The notes: a model not told the origin generated them from the sequence alone. A stretch of 60,421 nt of DNA from Streptomyces coryli (GCF_011044975.1 NZ_JAAKZV010000021.1:1-60421); one strand, 5' to 3'; shown: positions 1 through 9,355, counted from the first letter of the stretch. Program-made: numbers and translations.

Positions 1-97
1 CCCGCAGCCCGGCAGCCCAAGGCCCCCCGCCTCACCCTCTCCCGTAGCCAGCCAACCAACCGGCACCGAGCCCATCCGCAGCCCGGCGACGCGAAGC

Positions 98-595
98 TCA
101 CCCCGCCGCGGTGAACCGCACTACATCGCCGCCCGTGCCCTTCAGCGTCAGCTCGTTCCCATCACCGGCGATCTCGAGCTTCCCCTTCAGCACCTTGTGC
201 AGCGTGCTCTCCAGCCGGTCCGCGGTCCCCCCGCAGGCCATCTTGGTCGACATCCAATTCCCGTCGAAGTCGACCGAGTCCGGGCCGACCTTCACCGCCG
301 AGCCGGCGCCATTGCACACCCGCAGGCTGGCCTGGTCGCCCTTGATCTCGAGGGTCGCCGGCTTGCCCCGTACGGGCTCCGCCTTGAGCTCCTTGCCGCC
401 GGCCGCCGTGACGCTCTGGATCTCCCATACGGTCCCGGCCACCGGCCGGGCCGGCTTCTCGCTCGCCGCGCCGACCGCGCCCTTGTCCTTGCCGCCGCTG
501 CCGGCGCCGCCATCCACCTTCTCGTCCCCGCACCCGGCCAGCGACAGGGTCACCGCGCCGACGGCCGCGAGAACTGCACATGTCATCTTCCGCAT
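98..595 (-). CDS. META-domain (HslJ-like) lipoprotein
   Basis: A predicted exported lipoprotein of 165 residues. From the chosen ATG it begins with basic residues, then a hydrophobic stretch and a lipobox ending LSLAGC, so the mature protein would start at that cysteine and be lipid-anchored outside the membrane. The remaining sequence (about residues 50-165), with WEIQSV near the start, ASLRVCNG in the middle and a WMSTKMACGG segment, resembles the META/HslJ fold. That family has no catalytic role and is linked loosely to heat-shock or envelope stress. An in-frame upstream ATG at 631 would add 12 residues ahead of the signal peptide, so 595 is preferred; no strong ribosome binding site decides it. 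It follows acpS on the same strand after 42 bp and may be the last gene of a glmS-acpS transcript. Family assignment is moderately sure; the cellular role is unknown. Confidence 0.75.
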   Translation of the reverse strand: MRKMTCAVLAAVGAVTLSLAGCGDEKVDGGAGSGGKDKGAVGAASEKPARPVAGTVWEIQSVTAAGGKELKAEPVRGKPATLEIKGDQASLRVCNGAGSAVKVGPDSVDFDGNWMSTKMACGGTADRLESTLHKVLKGKLEIAGDGNELTLKGTGGDVVRFTAAG

Positions 596-637
596 GCCGC
601 TGTGACGTACGCGCCCCGCTGCGGGTTCCACCCGGAC

Positions 638-1006
638 TCAGCCTTCCGCGATGACCACCGCGGAGGCGATCCCCGCGTCATGACTCAACGACACATGCCA
701 CGCCCGCACCCCGAGCTCCGCCGCCCGCGCGGCCACCGTCCCGCGCACCCGCAGATACGGCCGGCCCCCGGCCTCCGAGCACACCTCGGCGTCATGCCAG
801 TGCAGCCCGGCCGGCGCCCCCAGCGCCTTGGCCAGGGCCTCCTTCGCCGCGAATCGCACCGCCAGCGACGCGACCCCGCGCCGCTCCCCGCTCGGCAGCA
901 CCTGCTCCGAGGGCAGGAACAGCCGCTCGAGCAGCTCCGGCGTGCGCTCCAGCGCCGCGCCGAAGCGCTCGACCTCGGCGACGTCGATCCCCACCCCGAT
1001 GATCAC
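638..1006 (-). CDS. acpS: Holo-[acyl-carrier-protein] synthase
   Basis: Transfers the 4'-phosphopantetheine arm of coenzyme A to the serine of acyl carrier protein, activating fatty-acid synthase. At 122 residues it has the usual AcpS length. The two family signatures are present: [12 protein letters not shown] at the N-terminus with the metal-binding Asp8, and [13 protein letters not shown] with Glu56. The start is GTG at 1006, 15 bp after the glmS stop on the same strand, so the two are probably co-transcribed. coaA, which begins CoA synthesis, lies 2 kb away on the opposite strand, a suggestive but not operonic link. Identification is firm. Confidence 0.96.
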   Translation of the reverse strand: MIIGVGIDVAEVERFGAALERTPELLERLFLPSEQVLPSGERRGVASLAVRFAAKEALAKALGAPAGLHWHDAEVCSEAGGRPYLRVRGTVAARAAELGVRAWHVSLSHDAGIASAVVIAEG

Positions 1007-1021
1007 AGCTACGGCTCCAGC

Positions 1022-2869
1022 TCACTCCACCGTCACGGACTTGGCCAGATTACGCGGCTGATCAACCTCGTTCCCCCGAGCGGTGGCGAGCTCGCACGCG
1101 AACACCTGCAACGGCACCGCCGCCACCATCGGCTGCAGCAGCGTCGGCGTGCGCGGCACCCGCACCAGGTGATCGGCGTACGGCACCACCGCCTCGTCGC
1201 CCTCCTCCGCGATGACGATCGTCATGGCGCCCCGGGCCCGGATCTCCTGGATGTTCGACACGATCTTGTCGTGCAGCACCGACCGCCCGCGCGGCGACGG
1301 TACGACCACCACCACCGGCAGCCCGTCCTCGATCAGCGCGATCGGCCCGTGCTTCAGCTCCCCGGCCGCGAATCCCTCGGCGTGCATGTACGCCAGCTCC
1401 TTGAGCTTCAGCGCACCCTCCAGCGCTACGGGGTACCCCACGTGCCGCCCCAGGAACAGCACCGTCCCCTTGTCCGCCAAGCCCCGCGCCAGCTCCCGTA
1501 CCGGCTCCATCGTCGCCAGCACCTCGTCGACCTGCTCGCCGATCCGCGCCAGCTCCCCGACGACCTCGCCGATCTCGTCGCCCCACTTGGTGCCGCGCAC
1601 CTGCCCCAGATACAGCGCCACCAGATAGCAGGCCACCAGCTGCGTCAGAAACGCCTTCGTCGACGCGACCGCGACCTCCGGCCCGGCATGCGTGTACAGC
1701 ACCGCATCCGACTCCCGGGGGATCGTCGACCCGTTCGTATTGCAGATCGCCAGCACCTTCGCGCCCTGCTCGCGCGCATGCCGTAGCGCCATCAGGGTGT
1801 CCATCGTCTCGCCGGACTGGCTGATGGCCACCACCAGCGTCCGCCCGTCCAGGATCGGATCCCGGTACCGGAACTCCGACGCCAGCTCGGTCTCGCACGG
1901 AATCCGGGTCCAGTGCTCGATGGCGTACTTCGCGATCATCCCCGCGTGATACGCGGTCCCGCACGCCACCATCACGATCTTGTCGACCTCGCGCAGCTCC
2001 GCGTCGTCGATCCGCAGCTCGTCCAGCGTGAGCTGCCCCTCGGCGTCGATACGGCCGAGCAGCGTGTCGGCGACCGCCTTCGGCTGCTCGGCGATCTCCT
2101 TGAGCATGAAGTAGTCGTAGCCGCCCTTCTCGGCGGCCGAGGCGTCCCAGTCGACGTGGTACGCCCGCACCTCGGCCGGCTCCCCGTCGAAGCCGGTGAC
2201 CGAGACACCCGCCCGGGTCAGCTCGACGACCTGGTCCTGCCCGAGCTCGATGGCCTCCCGGGTGTGCGCGATGAAGGCCGCCACGTCGGACGCGAGGAAG
2301 GCTTCCCCCTCCCCGACGCCCACCACCAGCGGTGAGTTACGGCGCGCCCCCACGACCACGTCCGGCTGGTCGGCATGCACCGCGACCAGCGTAAAAGCGC
2401 CTTCGAGCCGCCCGCACACCTCCCGCATCGCCGCCGCGAGATCGCCGCACTCGCCGTACGACTCGCTCAGCAGATGCGCGACCACCTCGGTGTCGGTCTG
2501 CGAGCTCAGCTCGTGGCCGCGGTCGGTGAGTTCGGCCCGCAGCCGGGCGAAGTTCTCGATGATGCCGTTGTGCACGACCGCGACCCGCCCGGGGTTGTCC
2601 AGGTGCGGGTGGGCGTTGGCGTCGGTGGGCGGGCCGTGGGTGGCCCAGCGGGTATGGCCGAGGCCGCACGACGACTCCGGGAGCGGGCGCTCGCCGAGCT
2701 CCTTCTCCAGGTTGGCGAGCTTTCCGGCCTTCTTCTCCGCGGCCAGGCCGCCGTCCGCGAGGACGGCGACGCCCGCCGAGTCGTAACCGCGGTACTCCAG
2801 CCTGCGCAGCCCGTTCAGGACGACATCAAGGGCATCCTGATTTCCGACATACCCCACAATTCCGCACAT
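1022..2869 (-). CDS. glmS: Glutamine--fructose-6-phosphate aminotransferase (isomerizing)
   Basis: Makes glucosamine-6-phosphate from fructose-6-phosphate and glutamine, the first committed step toward UDP-GlcNAc and peptidoglycan. At 615 residues it is full length. It begins MCGIVGYVG, giving the N-terminal nucleophile cysteine of the glutaminase domain (about 1-230). Two SIS sugar-binding domains follow, with AISQSGETMDTL in the first, and the C-terminus ends in the conserved NLAKSVTVE. There is no ribosome binding site before the ATG, and a promoter-like -10 lies six bases upstream, so the mRNA may be leaderless. I saw no sign of a glmS ribozyme in the short upstream gap. glmM, the next enzyme, is 4.5 kb away on the same strand. 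Confidence 0.97.
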   Translation of the reverse strand: MCGIVGYVGNQDALDVVLNGLRRLEYRGYDSAGVAVLADGGLAAEKKAGKLANLEKELGERPLPESSCGLGHTRWATHGPPTDANAHPHLDNPGRVAVVHNGIIENFARLRAELTDRGHELSSQTDTEVVAHLLSESYGECGDLAAAMREVCGRLEGAFTLVAVHADQPDVVVGARRNSPLVVGVGEGEAFLASDVAAFIAHTREAIELGQDQVVELTRAGVSVTGFDGEPAEVRAYHVDWDASAAEKGGYDYFMLKEIAEQPKAVADTLLGRIDAEGQLTLDELRIDDAELREVDKIVMVACGTAYHAGMIAKYAIEHWTRIPCETELASEFRYRDPILDGRTLVVAISQSGETMDTLMALRHAREQGAKVLAICNTNGSTIPRESDAVLYTHAGPEVAVASTKAFLTQLVACYLVALYLGQVRGTKWGDEIGEVVGELARIGEQVDEVLATMEPVRELARGLADKGTVLFLGRHVGYPVALEGALKLKELAYMHAEGFAAGELKHGPIALIEDGLPVVVVVPSPRGRSVLHDKIVSNIQEIRARGAMTIVIAEEGDEAVVPYADHLVRVPRTPTLLQPMVAAVPLQVFACELATARGNEVDQPRNLAKSVTVE

Positions 2870-2875
2870 AAAGTG

Positions 2876-2903
2876 AGGGTACGACGCACGTCCCGCAAGT
2901 CAG
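2876..2903 (-). promoter_or_regulatory. Candidate promoter of glmS giving a leaderless mRNA
   Basis: Reading the minus strand, CTGACT is followed after 16 bases by TACCCT, and the glmS ATG begins six bases after that. This resembles the vegetative actinobacterial pattern (TTGACN, 16-18, TANNNT) and would place the start of transcription at or next to the A of ATG. The -35 overlaps the stop of the small upstream gene. The match is partial, so this is a hypothesis. Confidence 0.35.
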
Positions 2904-3076
2904 CGGCCCCACGCCAGACGCTCTATCGCGTCCTCGACGAGCTCGAGGTATTCCACCTCCTCGCAGCGCGGCTTGCTCCCCATCTCGTAGAGATCGAGCG
3001 ACTCGACGAGGTTCTCCTCCAGGTCCTCGTCCGGCAGCTCGCCGGCGAGATCCTCCAGTACGTCGTGACCTGACAT
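2900..3076 (-). CDS. Small acidic hypothetical protein
   Basis: A 58-residue protein starting [18 protein letters not shown]. It is rich in Asp and Glu ([18 protein letters not shown]), has one cysteine, no signal peptide and no membrane segment. The ATG at 3076 is chosen because a run of purines (AGGGGGGC on the coding strand) lies just upstream; an earlier in-frame ATG at 3124 lacks this. It sits 30 bp before glmS on the same strand and is divergent from coaA. I do not recognise a characterised family. Codon use is typical of the genome and the position next to glmS suggests a conserved small gene, but the function is unknown. Confidence 0.7.
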   Translation of the reverse strand: MSGHDVLEDLAGELPDEDLEENLVESLDLYEMGSKPRCEEVEYLELVEDAIERLAWGR

Positions 3077-3131
3077 AAGCGCCCCCCTGGCGATTTTTCG
3101 GTGAGGGGAACGTATACGGAACAACCCCGGC

Positions 3132-3143
3132 AGGTATATACCT
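3132..3143. promoter_or_regulatory. AT-rich perfect palindrome in the coaA divergent region
   Basis: AGGTATATACCT is a perfect 12-bp palindrome in the roughly 150-bp gap between the small minus-strand gene and coaA. A run of six A/T bases is rare in this G+C-rich sequence, so it may be an operator or part of a promoter. A second short palindrome, GTATAC, lies about 20 bp to the left. No regulator is recognisable nearby. Confidence 0.3.
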
Positions 3144-3226
3144 CCGGGACCATCGCTTCCCCTGCACCCCGTCCGGGCCGGGTACCCGAAGTGAGGTCGC
3201 TGATCGCCTCAGGCAGACTGGAGGCC

Positions 3227-4234
3227 GTGACCTCGCCCCCCACCGCCGCGTCCGCCGGGCATGCGCACCACCGCCGCCGGTCCGCAGAGACCACGCCGTA
3301 CGTCGACCTCTCCCGCGCGGAGTGGAGCGCCCTGCGCGAGAAGACGCCGCTGCCGCTGACGGCGGAGGAGGTCGAGCGGCTGCGCGGCCTCGGCGACGTC
3401 ATCGACCTGGACGAGGTCCGGGACGTCTACCTCCCGCTCTCCCGCCTCCTCAACCTCTACGTCGGCGCCACCCACGGCCTCCGGCACGCGGTGAACACCT
3501 TCCTCGGCGACACCGCGGGCGGCCGCGCCCAGTCCGGCACCCCCTTCGTGATCGGCATCGCGGGCAGCGTGGCGGTCGGCAAGTCCACCACCGCCCGCCT
3601 GCTGAAGGCCCTGCTGGCCCGCTGGCCCGAGCACCCGCGGGTGGAGCTGATCACCACCGACGGCTTCCTGCATCCCAACGCCGAGCTGCACCGCCGCGGC
3701 CTGATGTCGCGGAAAGGTTTCCCCGAGTCGTACGACCGGCGCGCCCTCACCCGCTTCGTGGCGGACGTGAAGGCGGGCAAGGAGGAGGTCACCGCCCCGG
3801 TCTACTCGCACCTGATCTACGACATCGTCCCCGGCGAGCGGCTGACGGTGCACCGCCCCGACATCCTGATCGTCGAGGGCCTGAACGTCCTGCAGCCCGC
3901 CCTCCCCGGCAAGGACGGCCGCACCCGGGTGGCCCTCGCCGACTTCTTCGACTTCTCGGTGTACGTGGACGCGCGGGCCGAGGACATCGAGACCTGGTAT
4001 CTGCAGCGCTTCAAGAAGCTGCGGGAGACCGCCTTCCAGAACCCCTTCTCGTACTTCAGGAAGTACACCCAGGTCTCCGAGGAGGAGGCGCTGGCGTACG
4101 CCCGTAACATCTGGCGCACGGTGAACGAGCCGAATCTCCGCGAGAACGTCGCGCCGACGCGCGGCCGGGCGACGCTCGTACTCCGCAAGGGGCCGGACCA
4201 CAAGGTCCAGCGGCTCTCCCTGCGCAAACTCTGA
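3227..4234 (+). CDS. coaA: Pantothenate kinase, type I
   Basis: Phosphorylates pantothenate with ATP, the first and usually rate-setting step of coenzyme A synthesis, in the cytoplasm. The 335-residue protein has the type I (CoaA/PanK-I) features: the early [14 protein letters not shown] segment, the P-loop GSVAVGKST at about residues 113-121, then TTDGFLHPN and RKGFPESYD, and a C-terminal [15 protein letters not shown] block. I start it at GTG 3227 because GGAGG lies directly upstream (with a short two-base spacer) and the residues encoded further upstream look non-conserved; an ATG 126 bp earlier is open but unlikely. It is transcribed away from the small acidic gene. Identification is firm, the exact start less so. 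Confidence 0.95.
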   Translation: MTSPPTAASAGHAHHRRRSAETTPYVDLSRAEWSALREKTPLPLTAEEVERLRGLGDVIDLDEVRDVYLPLSRLLNLYVGATHGLRHAVNTFLGDTAGGRAQSGTPFVIGIAGSVAVGKSTTARLLKALLARWPEHPRVELITTDGFLHPNAELHRRGLMSRKGFPESYDRRALTRFVADVKAGKEEVTAPVYSHLIYDIVPGERLTVHRPDILIVEGLNVLQPALPGKDGRTRVALADFFDFSVYVDARAEDIETWYLQRFKKLRETAFQNPFSYFRKYTQVSEEEALAYARNIWRTVNEPNLRENVAPTRGRATLVLRKGPDHKVQRLSLRKL

Positions 4235-4263
4235 GGACCGCCGGGGCGGCTACGCTCGGCCGC

Positions 4264-5244
4264 ATGCTGCACGTCCGTATCCAGACGCCGTCCGAGCGCA
4301 CCGAGGAAGTCCTCGGCCTCATCCAGAAGACCGTGGGCACCACGCACGTGGGCCTGCTGCCCGGCGCCTCCCTCGACCCCGAGGGCGACATCGTCATGTG
4401 CGACATCGCCCGCGAGGCCGCGGACGTGCTGCTGCACCAGCTGCGCGAGCGCGGCCTGTGCGACGAGGGCGCGGTGATGGTGGACCACGTCGACCTCAGC
4501 CTGTCCAAGCGCGCCGACCAGGCGGAGAAGGACGCCCCCGGCGAGGGCGCGGACGCGGTGGTGTGGGAGTCGCTGGTCGAGGAGACGCACGAGGAGTCGA
4601 CGCTCTCGGTCACCTTCGTCGCGATGCTGACGCTCGCCACGCTGCTGGCGGCGTGCGGCGTGATGATCGACAGCGCGATTCTGATCGTGGGCGCGATGGC
4701 GGTGGGTCCGGAGTTCGGGCCGGTGGCCGGGATGTGCGTGGCGCTGGTGCAGCGGCGGCCGCGGCTGGTGGGGCGGTCGCTGCTGGCGTTGCTGGTGGGG
4801 TTCGCGGCGGCGATGGTGCTGGCGATCGGCTTCAGTCAACTGATGGACGCCTTCGGGTACTTCACCGAGACAAGGCTGGACGGCAAGCGCCCGCAGACGG
4901 AGTTCATCTGGCACGCCGACGCCTTCTCCTTCATCGTCGCCCTCCTGGCCGGCGCCGCCGGCACCCTCTCCCTCACCTCGTCGAAGTCCGGCGCCCTGGT
5001 CGGCGTAGCGATCTCGGTGACCACGGTCCCGGCGGCCGCGAACGCGGCCATCGCCCTGAGCTACGGCGACTTCAGCCAGGCCCAGGGCTCCACCGAACAG
5101 CTCCTGCTCAACCTGCTCGGCATCGTGGTCGCGGGCACGCTCACGCTCCTGATCCAGAAGGCCTACTGGTCCTTCCAGCACGAGACGGTGGTCCAGCACC
5201 TGCGCAAGGCCGCCGTGCACCGCAAGTCCCACGGTCACCTCTAG
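4264..5244 (+). CDS. DUF389 family membrane protein
   Basis: A 326-residue protein of the DUF389 family. The first 110 residues are soluble and ferredoxin-like in length (MLHVRIQTPSERTEEVL at the start). After residue about 115 there are several hydrophobic segments, including SVTFVAMLTLATLLAACGVM, then SAILIVGAMAVGPEFGPVAG with the family's conserved AMxVGPEFGP block, and later AFSFIVALLAGAAGTLSL and LLLNLLGIVVAGTLTLL. The family is common in actinobacteria and cyanobacteria and has no established biochemical role. It follows coaA after 29 bp and could share its transcript. The family call is sure, the function unknown. Confidence 0.85.
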   Translation: MLHVRIQTPSERTEEVLGLIQKTVGTTHVGLLPGASLDPEGDIVMCDIAREAADVLLHQLRERGLCDEGAVMVDHVDLSLSKRADQAEKDAPGEGADAVVWESLVEETHEESTLSVTFVAMLTLATLLAACGVMIDSAILIVGAMAVGPEFGPVAGMCVALVQRRPRLVGRSLLALLVGFAAAMVLAIGFSQLMDAFGYFTETRLDGKRPQTEFIWHADAFSFIVALLAGAAGTLSLTSSKSGALVGVAISVTTVPAAANAAIALSYGDFSQAQGSTEQLLLNLLGIVVAGTLTLLIQKAYWSFQHETVVQHLRKAAVHRKSHGHL

Positions 5245-5345
5245 CCACGAAAGTCCAACCCCCGCCCGCCTCCGGTGCATGGCCCCCGCGCCAACCCCCC
5301 TGATAATCCTGGTCGTTGCCGTGTCCACGACACCGGGAGCAGCCC

Positions 5346-7319
5346 ATGCCCGCCGTACGCCTCGCCCTCGCCGCCGGCGCTCTGCTGGCCACCGCCGTCA
5401 TCGCGCCGCCCGCACAGGCGGAGCCGGCCGCGTCACCCGCTCCCGTCACGGTCCCCGCCGTACGCCACTGGGAAGCCGCCGCGGGCACCTGGGAGTTGAC
5501 CCCCGGCAGCCGGATCGTGGTGGCCGACCGGGCCCTCACCGGCGTGGCCGAGCAGCTCTCCGGCGAGCTTGCCGACCAAGAAGGAGTACGCCCCCGGATA
5601 GCGACCGGCGCCGCGCCCCGCCCCCACGACATCGCCCTGGCCCTCGGGGGCAAGGCCCCCGGCGACAGCCCCGAGGGCTACGAGTTGCGGCTCGCCGACG
5701 CCGCCCGCATCTCCGCCGCCGACCGCCGCGGCGTCCTCTACGGCACCCGCACCCTGCTCCAGGCGCTGCGCACGGCCAAGACCCCGCACACCGTCGCCCG
5801 CGGCACCATCCGCGACTGGCCCACCCAGGGCTCCCGCGGCCAGATGCTCGACGTGGGCCGCCGCTATTTCCCGGTCAGCTATCTGAAGCAGCAGATCCGC
5901 CAACTCGCCTGGTACAAGCTCAACACCTTCCACCTGCACCTCAGCGACTGGAACGGCTACCGCGTCGAGAGCGCCGAGCACCCGGAGATCGTCGCCGCCG
6001 AGCACTACACCAAGGCGGAGCTCCGCGACCTGGAGGCGTACGCCGCCCGCTACGGCATCACGATCGTCCCGGAGATCGACCTCCCCGGCCACGCCGTAGC
6101 CATCGGCGACGCCCGCCCCGACCTGGCCTTCGGCTGCGAGTCGATGTCCCGCCCCAACAACAGCTGGGAGGGCTCCGACCGCGGCCACTGGACCCTCGAC
6201 TACACCAAGCAGGAGACCCGGGCCTTCGCCCGCGACCTGGTCGGCGAGGTCGCGGACATCTTCACCGACAGCCCGTACGTCCACATCGGCACCGACGAAA
6301 TCCCGCTGACCGACGCGCAGAACACATGCCCGGAGCTGGTCGCATACCAGAAGCGGCAGGGCTATCCGCACCCCGGCGACGTCCTCGTCGAGTTCATCAA
6401 CGACCTCGACGCCGCCGTCCGCGCCCAGGGCAAGACCACCCAGATCTGGCAGTGGTGGGACTACCAGCAGACCACCAGCATCGACCCCGACAAGCGCATC
6501 GTCGTCAACGAATGGCTGTCCCCGCCGGAGGAGCGCGCCAAGCAGGGCTATCCGACCATCGGCACCCAGGACGGCCAGCTCTACGTCTCCCCCGGCTTCG
6601 GCGCCAAGCCCGGCGACTACGGCTTCTTCGACATCCGCACCACCTACCGCGACTACGCCTTCACCGCCGCCCCCGGCATCCTCGGCTACCGCGTCTCCCG
6701 CTGGTCGGACCGCACCCAGACGCTGCCGCTGACCTGGGTGGACTACTTCGCCCGCCGCCCCGTGGCCGTCGTCGCCGACCGCACCTGGGCGACTCCGGCG
6801 GGCTCGGACGTACGCCCCTTCCTCGACCGCTACGACCAGGTCGGCGACGCGGGCCCGGTGGACGTCCACGCGGCGACCGGCGCCAATCCGGGCATGCTCT
6901 CCCAGGACGGCTGGGGCGCGAGTGCTACGAGCGAGGAGTCCGCCGCCGAGCCGGGCCAGGCGGCCCGCGCGCTCGACAACGCCCCGTACACCCACTGGCA
7001 CAGCGCCTACGGCGCGAAGCTGCCGCAGCAGTTGAGCGTCGACCTGGGAGCCGGGCAACGTATCGCGGGCGTGCGCTACATGCCGCGCCAGGACGGCGGG
7101 ATCAACGGCCGGGTGAAGGACTACGAGATCCTCGTCTCGGACGACGGCAAACAGTGGCGCAAGGTCGCCGCGGGCGCCTTCCCGGAGGAGCGGACGGAGC
7201 ATCAGGTGCCGTTCGCGGCGACCGCGGCCCGACATGTGGCGCTGCGCGTGCTCAGCGAGCACGGCTCCTCGGGGACTTTTGCCTCGGTGGCAGAGCTCGA
7301 TGTGATCCGCGCCCGCTGA
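5346..7319 (+). CDS. Secreted beta-N-acetylhexosaminidase, GH20, with F5/8-type C domain
   Basis: Predicted to remove terminal GlcNAc or GalNAc from chitooligosaccharides and glycans outside the cell. The start at 5346 gives a Sec signal peptide ending near AQA-EPAAS; GGGAG lies just upstream. Residues about 40-140 match the GH20b N-terminal domain and about 145-490 the catalytic barrel, with LNTFHLHLSDWNGYR and the active-site pair Asp317-Glu318 in HIGTDEIP. Residues about 520-657 look like a discoidin (F5/8 type C) carbohydrate-binding module: ALDNAPYTHWHSAYG, then LPQQLSVDLG and IAGVRYMPRQDGGINGR. It is convergent with glmM, whose stop is 5 bp away. GlcNAc released outside could feed the same amino-sugar pool made by GlmS and GlmM. 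Confidence 0.93.
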   Translation: MPAVRLALAAGALLATAVIAPPAQAEPAASPAPVTVPAVRHWEAAAGTWELTPGSRIVVADRALTGVAEQLSGELADQEGVRPRIATGAAPRPHDIALALGGKAPGDSPEGYELRLADAARISAADRRGVLYGTRTLLQALRTAKTPHTVARGTIRDWPTQGSRGQMLDVGRRYFPVSYLKQQIRQLAWYKLNTFHLHLSDWNGYRVESAEHPEIVAAEHYTKAELRDLEAYAARYGITIVPEIDLPGHAVAIGDARPDLAFGCESMSRPNNSWEGSDRGHWTLDYTKQETRAFARDLVGEVADIFTDSPYVHIGTDEIPLTDAQNTCPELVAYQKRQGYPHPGDVLVEFINDLDAAVRAQGKTTQIWQWWDYQQTTSIDPDKRIVVNEWLSPPEERAKQGYPTIGTQDGQLYVSPGFGAKPGDYGFFDIRTTYRDYAFTAAPGILGYRVSRWSDRTQTLPLTWVDYFARRPVAVVADRTWATPAGSDVRPFLDRYDQVGDAGPVDVHAATGANPGMLSQDGWGASATSEESAAEPGQAARALDNAPYTHWHSAYGAKLPQQLSVDLGAGQRIAGVRYMPRQDGGINGRVKDYEILVSDDGKQWRKVAAGAFPEERTEHQVPFAATAARHVALRVLSEHGSSGTFASVAELDVIRAR

Positions 7320-7323
7320 CGTA

Positions 7324-8682
7324 CTAGCCGAGCGCGGACTTCACCACGTCGGCGAGCCGACCGGCGACCGACCGCGCCTGATCGATGTCGGCAGCCTCGA
7401 CCATCACCCGTACCAGCGGCTCGGTCCCGCTGGACCGCAGCAGCACCCGCCCGGTCTCCCCGAGCTCCCGCTCCGCCTCCGCGACCGCCGCGCCCACCTC
7501 GGGCGAGGAGCCGACGCGCGACTTGTCCACGTCGGGGACGTTCACCAGCACCTGCGGCAGTCGCTCCATCACCCCGGCCAGCTCGGCCAGCGACCGTCCG
7601 GTCGCGGCCACCCGGGCCGCCAGCAGCAGCCCGGTCAGCGTCCCGTCGCCGGTCGTGGCGTGGTCGAGGACGATGACGTGCCCCGACTGCTCGCCGCCCA
7701 GCGCGTAGCCGCCGCGCTTCATCTCCTCCAGCACATAGCGGTCGCCGACCGCGGTCTGCAGGATCTCCACGCCCTCCCGCTCCAGCGCCAGCTTGAAGCC
7801 GAGGTTCGACATCACGGTCGCGACCACGGTGTTCTTACGGAGGGTGCCGGCGTCGCGCATCGCCAGGGCCAGTACGGCCATGATCTGGTCGCCGTCGATC
7901 TCCTGACCGGCGGCGTCCACGGCCAGGCACCGGTCGGCGTCGCCGTCGTGGGCGATGCCCAGGTCCGCACCGTTCTCGACCACGGCGGCCTGCAGCTTCT
8001 CCAGGTGCGTGGACCCGTACCCGTCGTTGATGTTGAGCCCGGTCGGATCCGTCCCGATGGTGATGACCTCGGCCCCGGCCCGCTGGAACGCCTCCGGCGA
8101 CACCCGCGCCGCCGCGCCGTGCGCGCCGTCGATGACGATCTTCAGCCCGTCCAGCCGGTTCGGCATGACCCCGAGCAGGTGGGCCACGTACCGGTCGAAG
8201 CCCTCGTCGTACTTCCGCACCCGCCCCACACCCGCGCCGGTCGGCCGCGCCCACGGCTCGCCGTGCTCGTGCTTGTGGTACAGCTCCTCGATCCGGTCCT
8301 CGAGGTCGTCGGACAGCTTGTGCCCGCCGCGCGCGATGAACTTGATGCCGTTGTCGGGCATCGGGTTGTGCGAGGCGGACAGCATCACGCCCAGGTCCGC
8401 GCCCAGCGCGCCCGTCAGATACGCCACCGCCGGCGTGGGCAGCACGCCCACCCGCAGCACGTCGACACCGGCGCTCGCCAGACCCGCGACGACGGCCGAC
8501 TCCAGGAACTCTCCGGACGCCCGCGGGTCGCGACCGACCACCGCCTTCGGGCGGTGATCGCCCTGCGCGTCGCTCTTGCCGAGCACATGCGCCGCGGCGA
8601 CCGACAGGCCGAGCGCCATCTCGGCGGTCAGGTCGGCATTGGCGACCCCGCGCACGCCGTCGGTTCCGAAGAGTCGAGCCAC
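7324..8682 (-). CDS. glmM: Phosphoglucosamine mutase
   Basis: Converts glucosamine-6-phosphate to glucosamine-1-phosphate on the way to UDP-GlcNAc. The 452-residue protein begins [14 protein letters not shown] after the start, carries the phosphoserine loop LSASHNP with the catalytic Ser104, the metal loop AHDGDADRC, the sugar loop GGEQSGHVI and the phosphate-binding [15 protein letters not shown] at 8682 is chosen because GGAGGA stands just upstream and the family sequence begins exactly there; the reading frame is open for 77 further codons upstream but these match nothing. It is downstream of rpsI on the same strand, with a terminator-like hairpin between them. Confidence 0.97.
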   Translation of the reverse strand: MARLFGTDGVRGVANADLTAEMALGLSVAAAHVLGKSDAQGDHRPKAVVGRDPRASGEFLESAVVAGLASAGVDVLRVGVLPTPAVAYLTGALGADLGVMLSASHNPMPDNGIKFIARGGHKLSDDLEDRIEELYHKHEHGEPWARPTGAGVGRVRKYDEGFDRYVAHLLGVMPNRLDGLKIVIDGAHGAAARVSPEAFQRAGAEVITIGTDPTGLNINDGYGSTHLEKLQAAVVENGADLGIAHDGDADRCLAVDAAGQEIDGDQIMAVLALAMRDAGTLRKNTVVATVMSNLGFKLALEREGVEILQTAVGDRYVLEEMKRGGYALGGEQSGHVIVLDHATTGDGTLTGLLLAARVAATGRSLAELAGVMERLPQVLVNVPDVDKSRVGSSPEVGAAVAEAERELGETGRVLLRSSGTEPLVRVMVEAADIDQARSVAGRLADVVKSALG

Positions 8683-8761
8683 TGGTGTTCCTCCGAGATC
8701 AGCTCGCGACAGGTTTTGATTACCTTCTGACAGATATACGCCCTTGAAGACCATACGCGAA

Positions 8762-8795
8762 CGCCCCGGCGGCACTGAGGAGTGCCACCGGGGCG
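8762..8795 (-). terminator. Hairpin after rpsI
   Basis: An eight-base stem CGCCCCGG / CCGGGGCG encloses a second stem GGCACT / AGTGCC with a four-base loop. It lies 42 bp after the rpsI stop and before glmM, so it probably ends or attenuates the rplM-rpsI transcript. No long U-tract follows, as is common in streptomycetes. Confidence 0.7.
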
Positions 8796-8836
8796 GTACG
8801 CGATAGGGACGCGCCTGATACAGCCAGTCGCTGGAA

Positions 8837-9355
8837 TTAGCGCTTGCTGTACTGCGTGCCCTTACGGGCCTTCTTGAGACCGGCCTTCTTCCGCTCCACC
8901 GCACGGGCGTCACGGGTCAGGAAGCCGGCCTTCTTCAGCGGGCCGCGGTTGTTGTCGACGTCCGCCTCGTTCAGCGCACGGGCAACGCCCAGGCGCAGCG
9001 CGCCGGCCTGGCCGGAGATGCCGCCGCCGGAGATGCGGGCGACGACGTCGTAACGGCCGTCGAGCTCGAGCACCTTGAAGGGCTCGTTGACTTCCTGCTG
9101 GTGCACCTTGTTCGGGAAGTAGCCGTCCAGCGTACGGCCGTTGACCTTCCACTTGCCGGTGCCCGGGATGATCCGGACGCGGGCGATGGCGTTCTTACGA
9201 CGGCCGGTGCCGGCGGCGGGCTGCGGGTCGCCGAAGCGGCCCGCGAGGGACTCGGACGTGTAGTCCGTAGCGGCCTCGGCCGGGGTCTCGGTCGTGTACT
9301 CCTCGGGAGCCTCGACGGGCTCCTCGATGGTCTCCTCGGCAGTGGTCTCAGCCAC
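8837..9355 (-). CDS. rpsI: 30S ribosomal protein S9 (uS9)
   Basis: Small-subunit protein whose C-terminal tail reaches the tRNA in the P site. The conserved core runs from about residue 52 ([12 protein letters not shown]) to the end, which is the typical [12 protein letters not shown]. The first 45-50 residues are an acidic, Thr- and Glu-rich extension ([18 protein letters not shown]) absent from E. coli S9 but familiar in actinobacteria. It follows rplM by 41 bp, the usual L13-S9 pair. Confidence 0.98.
   Translation of the reverse strand: MAETTAEETIEEPVEAPEEYTTETPAEAATDYTSESLAGRFGDPQPAAGTGRRKNAIARVRIIPGTGKWKVNGRTLDGYFPNKVHQQEVNEPFKVLELDGRYDVVARISGGGISGQAGALRLGVARALNEADVDNNRGPLKKAGFLTRDARAVERKKAGLKKARKGTQYSKR

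Noticed and set aside
1-97. A gene or RNA in the first 97 bases
   Set aside because: Only C-rich sequence with no frame, hairpin or motif that I can support.
2870-3076. glmS ribozyme or riboswitch
   Set aside because: The gap before glmS is only 30 bp and is taken up by the promoter-like sequence; no ribozyme core is visible.
8683-8913. 77-codon upstream extension of glmM
   Set aside because: The family sequence starts at GTG 8682 with GGAGGA before it; the extension crosses the rpsI terminator and has no conserved residues.
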